Source: Galbitalea sp036271875 (GTDB taxonomy: Bacteria; Actinomycetota; Actinomycetes; Actinomycetales; Microbacteriaceae). From it: DNA of 64,000 nucleotides. The stretch covers positions 53,020-117,019 of the forward strand of contig DATAZU010000006.1 of NCBI GenBank assembly GCA_036271875.1. The letters run 5' to 3'. The stretch's first letter is position 1; each line of letters opens with the position of its first letter. The position numbers and the translations under genes were made by a program. This document shows, piece after piece, positions 59,283 to 64,000 of this stretch. The notes below the pieces were generated by a model, which saw only the letters and a list, made by a program, of their open reading frames with translations, was not told the DNA's origin and did not search any database.

Positions 59283-59972
59283 TCAGCGAACGGGCCACAA
59301 CCCCGACGTGGTGAAGTCCGGGTTGTGAGTGCGCCGCATATAGTCCTGGAAATCCGCGGACTGCTCGGCACACCAGTCGATCTGACGCATGTGCAGCAGC
59401 CGCGCCTCCACAGCCAGCTCGTCCGGGTACAGCTTTGCCATCGCCTGGGCGACTCGCCCGGCCGCGATCGCATCCGCGCTGGCGTCGTGCGCATCGACGA
59501 GGCTGACGCCATACACCTCCGCGGCGAACTCGAGCGTGCGCTTACCCTTGCGATATTTGTCGATCGCCTTATCGAGAACCAGCGGATCGATGATGGGCGC
59601 GGGTTCGCCGAGAGGACTCAAATCGTTGCGAAGGGCCTCGTGGTACAGGAGGCTCAAGTCGTACGGCGCGTTGTAAATGGTGACGGCGAGACCGCGGTCG
59701 AAGAGGGACGCGAGAACGCCGATGATCTCTTTCACGACCTCCGCGGCGGGTCGACCCTCCGCGCGGGCTCGCTCCGTCGTAATCCCGTGCACAGCGCTTG
59801 CCCCGACCGGGATCTCGACGCCAGGGTTCGCGAGCCAGTTCCACTGTTCGACCAGGTTGCCGTGTGCATCAAGCACCCCGATGTATGCGGAGACAATGCG
59901 GCTGGTTTCGACATCGATTCCCGTGGTCTCCAAGTCGAATACGCCAAGGGTGTCGAACCAGTTATCGCTCAT
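59283..59972 (-). CDS. DEDDh-type 3'-5' exonuclease (Pol III epsilon-like)
   Basis: 229 residues from ATG 59972. Exonuclease motif I VFDLETTG with Asp13 and Glu15, motif II YNAPYDLSLL and motif III AHDASADA. Compact single domain, without a polymerase. It may be a stand-alone proofreading or DNA/RNA trimming enzyme; related proteins are annotated DnaQ-like. Not coupled to a replication gene here. Confidence 0.9.
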   Translation of the reverse strand: MSDNWFDTLGVFDLETTGIDVETSRIVSAYIGVLDAHGNLVEQWNWLANPGVEIPVGASAVHGITTERARAEGRPAAEVVKEIIGVLASLFDRGLAVTIYNAPYDLSLLYHEALRNDLSPLGEPAPIIDPLVLDKAIDKYRKGKRTLEFAAEVYGVSLVDAHDASADAIAAGRVAQAMAKLYPDELAVEARLLHMRQIDWCAEQSADFQDYMRRTHNPDFTTSGLWPVR

Positions 59973-59979
59973 GCAGGAA

Positions 59980-59985
59980 ACCCTA
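59980..59985 (-). promoter_or_regulatory. -10 box TAGGGT for the exonuclease gene, leaderless spacing
   Basis: On the minus strand TAGGGT, seven bases (TTCCTGC), then ATG 59972. Confidence 0.5.
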
Positions 59986-60005
59986 CGACCACCGGACGAC
60001 AGGAT

Positions 60006-60125
60006 TTACCACCACGGAAAGCGTGCCGCCCGCAGAAGCTGTCTGAGATCACCGAGGCCGCCGACCACCACAATCACAAACACAATCACGATGACAAAGA
60101 ACAGGACCTGACCCAGGATTCGCAC
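60006..60125 (-). CDS. Small single-pass membrane protein, 39 residues
   Basis: From GTG 60125 with GGGATC upstream. The sequence has one strong helix LFFVIVIVFVIVVVGG then GDLRQLLRAARFPWW, a basic amphipathic end. It lies between treS and the exonuclease on the same strand. It is short, so it could be missed by gene finders; codon use is GTG/ATT-rich, plausible for a membrane segment. Function unknown. Confidence 0.45.
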   Translation of the reverse strand: MRILGQVLFFVIVIVFVIVVVGGLGDLRQLLRAARFPWW

Positions 60126-60181
60126 GATCCCAGCCTGAGCGAGTGATGCGGCAACCGCATCCGTCCCGGGAGTGACAACTG

Positions 60182-61879
60182 CTAGTCCACCCGCAGCCAG
60201 AAGAAGTCCTGGGTCCCGAGCGTCAGTGTGAGCCCTCCGTCGTCGCCGACGGAGGGAAACTGACCGCCGCCGAACAGGTCCGTCAGCACTGCCCCCGCAA
60301 TCGACGTCGCGTCGATATCGACCGAGATTGGGTTATGGGAGAAACTGAAGACGCACAGGATGCGCTCGGGAGCGTCGCCGAACTGCGTTCCAGACCCCTC
60401 GTAGTCCCGAACGAAGGCGAGCACCGACTCGTGGTTCGTCGAGACCATCGTGAGTGAGCCGAGGCCGAAAGCCGGATGCGCCTTGCGCACGTGCACGACG
60501 TTCCGGATCCAGTGCAGCAGCGACCTCGACTGCGCGAGTTGCGACTCGACGTTGACCAGCGAGTAGTTGTAGACCAGCGACTGGACCACGGGGGAGTAGA
60601 GCTTGCCGGGATCAGCACTCGAGAATCCGGCATTGCGATCGGGATTCCACTGCATGGGGGTTCGCGAGCTGTCTCGATCGGGCAACCAGATGTTGTCGCC
60701 CATGCCGATCTCGTCTCCGTAGTACAGGAACGGGCTGCCCTTGAGCGCGAAGAGCAGCGCGTGAGCCAACTCGAGTTCCGCCCGGGCGTTGTCCAGCAGG
60801 GGGGCCAGGCGACGACGGATACCGATGTTCGATCGCATCCGCGGATCGTATGCGTACCAGCCATACATGGCCTGCCGGTACTCCTCTGACACCATCTCGA
60901 GCGTCAGTTCGTCGTGGTTGCGCAGGAAAACGCCCCAGCCTGCGCCCGGCGGCACATCCGTCGTCTCGGACATGATGCGGATGAGCTCGCCCGCCTGCTG
61001 GGCGCGGAGCGAGTAAAAGATCCTCGGCATGACCGGGAAATCGAAGGCCATGTGGCACTCCGGCTCATCCTCGGTGCCGAAGAACGACACGACTTCCTGC
61101 GGCCACTGGTTCGCCTCGGCAATCAGGATCCGACCGGGGTAATCGCGGTCGAGCATGGCACGGATCTCACGCAGGAACGCGTGAGTCGCGGGCTCGCCCT
61201 CGCCGTTCCCCTCATCCGACTCGAACAGGTACGGAATGGCGTCAAGCCGAATGCCGTCAACACCCATGTCGAGCCAGAACCGGATGATGTCGAAGACTTC
61301 CTGGCGGACCGCAGGACTCTCGAAGTTCAGGTCGGGTTGGTGCGAGAAGAACCGGTGAAAGAAGAACTGCCGGCGAACCGGGTCGAAGGTCCAGTTCGAT
61401 TCCTCGGTGTCGACGAAGATGATGCGGATGTTCGGGTACTTCTCGTCGGTGTCGCTCCACACGTAGTAGTCGCCGTACGGACCATCCGGATCCGATCGGG
61501 ACTGCTGGAACCAGTCGTGCGCGTCCGACGTGTGATTGAGCGGGTAGTCGATGACGATTCGCATGTTGCGCTCGTGCGCGCGACGCACCAGTTCGCGAAA
61601 TTCTTCGACCGTTCCAAACTCCGGAAGAATCGTGCGGAAGTCGGACACGTCGTATCCGCCATCGCGCAGTGGCGACTGGTAGATCGGGGGTAGCCAGAGC
61701 GCATCAATTCCGAGCCACTGCAGGTAGTCGAGGCGTGAGATGAGCCCGCTGAGGTCGCCGGAGCCGTCGCCGTTGCTGTCCACGAAGCTGCGCACCATGA
61801 CCTCGTAGAAAACGGCGCGGCGATACCACTCCGTGTCGAGGGCGAGTCCGGGAAGCTGGATGGGCGCAGTGAACGTCAC
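60182..61879 (-). CDS. treS: Trehalose synthase (maltose alpha-glucosyltransferase), GH13
   Basis: 565 residues from GTG 61879. GH13 motifs: DYPLNHTSDAH, GIRLDAIPYLFE with nucleophile Asp213, LIAEANQWP with acid/base Glu255 and FLRNHDELTLEM with Asp323. The N-terminus DTEWYRRAVFYEVMVRSF is typical of TreS. It interconverts maltose and trehalose. A C-terminal maltokinase fusion is absent. Near glgC/glgA, it may feed glycogen precursors. Confidence 0.95.
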   Translation of the reverse strand: MTFTAPIQLPGLALDTEWYRRAVFYEVMVRSFVDSNGDGSGDLSGLISRLDYLQWLGIDALWLPPIYQSPLRDGGYDVSDFRTILPEFGTVEEFRELVRRAHERNMRIVIDYPLNHTSDAHDWFQQSRSDPDGPYGDYYVWSDTDEKYPNIRIIFVDTEESNWTFDPVRRQFFFHRFFSHQPDLNFESPAVRQEVFDIIRFWLDMGVDGIRLDAIPYLFESDEGNGEGEPATHAFLREIRAMLDRDYPGRILIAEANQWPQEVVSFFGTEDEPECHMAFDFPVMPRIFYSLRAQQAGELIRIMSETTDVPPGAGWGVFLRNHDELTLEMVSEEYRQAMYGWYAYDPRMRSNIGIRRRLAPLLDNARAELELAHALLFALKGSPFLYYGDEIGMGDNIWLPDRDSSRTPMQWNPDRNAGFSSADPGKLYSPVVQSLVYNYSLVNVESQLAQSRSLLHWIRNVVHVRKAHPAFGLGSLTMVSTNHESVLAFVRDYEGSGTQFGDAPERILCVFSFSHNPISVDIDATSIAGAVLTDLFGGGQFPSVGDDGGLTLTLGTQDFFWLRVD

Positions 61880-61885
61880 GAAATC

Positions 61886-61891
61886 AGTCTA
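61886..61891 (-). promoter_or_regulatory. -10 box TAGACT for treS, leaderless spacing
   Basis: On the minus strand TAGACT, six bases (GATTTC), then GTG 61879. Confidence 0.55.
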
Positions 61892-61930
61892 GGGGCGTTA
61901 GGCAAGCGCTTACAGTGATGCCACGCTGCG

Positions 61931-61936
61931 TACAAT
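61931..61936 (+). promoter_or_regulatory. -10 box TACAAT for the alpha/beta-hydrolase gene, leaderless spacing
   Basis: TACAAT, six bases (CGAGCG), then GTG 61943. Confidence 0.55.
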
Positions 61937-61942
61937 CGAGCG

Positions 61943-62887
61943 GTGAACATCGAGAGCCCATACGCCAAGGCTCTTGCCACGATTCCTGTGCGGACCGGCA
62001 GGCTCTCAATTTTGGGGAGCGACAGCCACTACTGGGACTACGGACCGGCCGACGCAGCGACGACGATCGTCGCGATTCATGGGTTTCGCGGGGAGCACCA
62101 CGGACTCGAACCCGTGATCGCGCAGCTGCGCGGCATCCGCGTGATCAATCCCGACCTGCCGGGTTTCGGCGAATCGACGCCTATGACGGCGGCGGCTGAG
62201 GATGTCGACGGCTACGGACGCTGGCTGGGACAGTTCATCGAGTTGCTTGGCCTCTCGAGGCGGCCCGTCATCCTCGGGCACTCGTTCGGTTCGATTGTGA
62301 CCGCTGCCGCCGTGGCCGGCGGGCTTGCCACCCCGGCCCTCATTCTGGTTAATCCGATCGCGGCTCCGGCGCTCGAGGGTCCGAAGGCCTTTATTTCGCG
62401 GCTGACCGCGCTCTATTACCGGATCGGGGCGGCCCTGCCCAAGGGCCTCGGATACGCCTGGCTCGGCAGCGCACTCATTACGCGCTTCGTCACGCAACAG
62501 ATGGCGGTCACGAAAGATCCCGTGCTCCGCCGGTGGATCCACTCCCAGCACACCACCTATTTCAGTCGCTTCGCGGATCGAGACACACTGAGCGATGCGT
62601 TCGCCGCGTCGACCGTGCACTACGTGCAGGAATACGCGACCTCGATCGCCGTGCCAACGCTTCTCATCGCGGCCGAGAAGGATCAGATCACGAAGGTCGT
62701 CGATGAGCAAAAACTGGCCGACACGATGCCAGATGCCGAACTGCACGTCATCCCCGATGTCGGGCACCTGATTCACTATGAGCGACCGACGGAAGCGGCC
62801 GCGCTCATCGAGACCTTCGTTGCGGAGCGCGTTGCGGGTAAACAGAAGTCCCCTCGGCAGAGGTCCCCTCGAAAGCCCGCTCGGTGA
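61943..62887 (+). CDS. Alpha/beta-hydrolase
   Basis: 314 residues from GTG 61943. Oxyanion region HGFRG, nucleophile elbow LGHSFGS with Ser114, Asp in LIAAEKDQIT and His in DVGHLIHYERP. No signal peptide; a basic tail (KQKSPRQRSPRKPAR) ends the protein. Substrate unknown. The next gene overlaps its stop (GTGA), so the two are co-translated. Confidence 0.87.
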   Translation: MNIESPYAKALATIPVRTGRLSILGSDSHYWDYGPADAATTIVAIHGFRGEHHGLEPVIAQLRGIRVINPDLPGFGESTPMTAAAEDVDGYGRWLGQFIELLGLSRRPVILGHSFGSIVTAAAVAGGLATPALILVNPIAAPALEGPKAFISRLTALYYRIGAALPKGLGYAWLGSALITRFVTQQMAVTKDPVLRRWIHSQHTTYFSRFADRDTLSDAFAASTVHYVQEYATSIAVPTLLIAAEKDQITKVVDEQKLADTMPDAELHVIPDVGHLIHYERPTEAAALIETFVAERVAGKQKSPRQRSPRKPAR

Positions 62888-63966
62888 AAATCCTCTTTGA
62901 TTGCCGCTACACGCGGTATCCGCGACACGATGGGATCAGCCGATTCACCGCCGGACTGGTAACAGCGCTCGGCAAGCTGGTACCCGTCACGATGGTCATC
63001 TCAGACCAACAACAGCTGACCATGCTTCCCAACCTGCCATGGGTAATGGCGACCGCACCGACCGCCGCGGTTGAGCCACTGGTTTCGCGACGACTGAATC
63101 GCTTCGAGCCGGATGTGGTGTTCACTCCGATGCAGACCATGGGGCCGTTCGGTCGGCACTTCGGGCTCGTGACCACGGTCCACGACCTCATCTACTACGA
63201 GAACCGGACTCCGCCGCGTGATCTTGCGTGGCCGGTTCGATTGCTGTGGCGGCTGTACCACCTGTCCTGGGGACCGCAACGGGCATTGCTCAAGCGGGCG
63301 GATGCGCATGCAACCGTTTCCGAGACGACCCGCGAGCTCATGATCCGTCACCATCTGACGACACATCCGATCACCGTCGTGTCGAACGCGGTTGAGCCGT
63401 CTCTGGTTGGCCGTGATGCCGAGCCGAAACGTGAACTCGTCTACATGGGCTCCTTCATGCCGTACAAGAACGTCGAGCTGTTGGCACGTGGCATGCGGCT
63501 GCTACCCGACTACACGCTGCATCTGATGAGTCGGGCGGATGACGCAACGATTGGCCGACTCAGTGCGCTCGCCCCCGAGGGCTCGCTCGTTTTTCACCAG
63601 GGCGCGACCGACGAGCAGTACTCCGAGGTTCTCTCCAGTGCGACGGCCCTCGTGACTGCCTCGCTGAACGAGGGGTTCGGGCTTCCGCTTGTCGAGGCGA
63701 TGTCCGGTGGAACGCCGGTTGCCGTCAGCGACATCCCAATCTTTCGCGAGATCGGGGGAGACGCCGCCGTGTTTTTCGATCCAAGGGATCCGGAGTCATT
63801 CGCCTCGGGCGTCCACTCGCTTGAGGATTCCCGTGAGTGGTCTCGGCGATCAAAACTCGCGATCGAGCGCGCGAGCCACTACAGCTGGGACGCCTCGGCC
63901 GAGGCGCTCCTTGGCGCCCTCACGGCCGTCTACGACGCCCGCCAGACCGCCTCTCGTGCCGGCTGA
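62884..63966 (+). CDS. GT4 family glycosyltransferase
   Basis: 360 residues from GTG 62884, overlapping the hydrolase stop. N-terminal FDCRYTRYPRHDGISRF, TTVHDLIYYE, donor-side YMGSFMPYKN and SLNEGFGLPLVEAMSGGTPV, the GT4 EX7E-type motif. No membrane helix. It probably transfers a sugar to an envelope lipid or polysaccharide; acceptor unknown. The tail beyond 63966 (34 bases) holds nothing clear. Confidence 0.88.
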   Translation: MKILFDCRYTRYPRHDGISRFTAGLVTALGKLVPVTMVISDQQQLTMLPNLPWVMATAPTAAVEPLVSRRLNRFEPDVVFTPMQTMGPFGRHFGLVTTVHDLIYYENRTPPRDLAWPVRLLWRLYHLSWGPQRALLKRADAHATVSETTRELMIRHHLTTHPITVVSNAVEPSLVGRDAEPKRELVYMGSFMPYKNVELLARGMRLLPDYTLHLMSRADDATIGRLSALAPEGSLVFHQGATDEQYSEVLSSATALVTASLNEGFGLPLVEAMSGGTPVAVSDIPIFREIGGDAAVFFDPRDPESFASGVHSLEDSREWSRRSKLAIERASHYSWDASAEALLGALTAVYDARQTASRAG

Positions 63967-64000
63967 GGTGCTGGTCGACTAGCCCTCGGGCATATCCGGA

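Noticed and set aside
59085..60146. Plus-strand frame ending in a His/Asp-rich stretch that looks metal-binding
   Set aside because: It is the antisense reading of the Val/Ile-rich helix of the small membrane protein and of the exonuclease.

Overview
This is 64 kb of a high-GC actinobacterial chromosome, most likely from Micrococcales and probably Microbacteriaceae. The basis is RbpA, WhiA, OpcA, an actinobacterial SufB-SufD-Rieske-SufC operon, DUF3099, heavy GTG start use and many TAnnnT -10 boxes placed 6-7 bases before start codons. The assignment is inference; there is no rRNA in the window. Nearly all of it is core metabolism and repair. No phage, insertion sequence, CRISPR array or obvious island is visible.

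Layout. 1-4.0 kb: end of pyruvate kinase, an ECF sigma factor with a membrane partner, tRNA-Leu(CAA), an ANTAR response regulator, a phosphatase and a thioesterase. 4.0-11.2 kb: polA (with an in-frame 15-base tandem repeat in its palm), an orphan PTS EIIA, a DUF885 metallohydrolase coupled to a thymidylate-synthase-like protein, and rpsA. 11.4-17.1 kb: secreted hydrolase, AMP-forming ligase, acyltransferase, coaE, MFS transporter. 17.3-27.2 kb: uvrB, a lipoprotein, uvrA, uvrC, rapZ, whiA. 27.3-31.8 kb: sodA, then gap-pgk-tpiA-secG-rbpA. 32-40.2 kb: converging pentose phosphate operon tkt-tal-pgi-zwf-opcA-pgl. 40.5-43.5 kb: heme A genes ctaB and ctaA flanking msrA and msrB. 43.6-47.9 kb: suf operon. 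47.9-54.1 kb: lipoprotein, bioY, ABC-F ATPase, a SURF1 operon, a FabG-like reductase and serB. 54.1-64 kb: glgC/glgA, ABC ATPase, L31 type B, secreted glycosidase-like protein, exonuclease, treS, hydrolase and a glycosyltransferase.

How the genes fit together. Lower glycolysis, the pentose phosphate operon, glycogen (glgC, glgA) and trehalose (treS) enzymes give a carbon-flow backbone. Heme A genes and SURF1 point to an aa3-type oxidase. suf, msrA/B and sodA cover Fe-S assembly and oxidative damage, and uvrABC with polA covers excision repair.

Most unusual signals: (i) about fifteen genes whose -10 hexamer sits exactly where a leaderless transcript would need it, some with the -10 formed by the previous gene's stop codon; (ii) long inverted repeats in three convergent gene gaps, two sharing a 13-base core; (iii) five VQKNG-type repeats inside DNA polymerase I; (iv) a small thymidylate-synthase-like protein that keeps the catalytic Cys but has His at the phosphate-binding Arg position.
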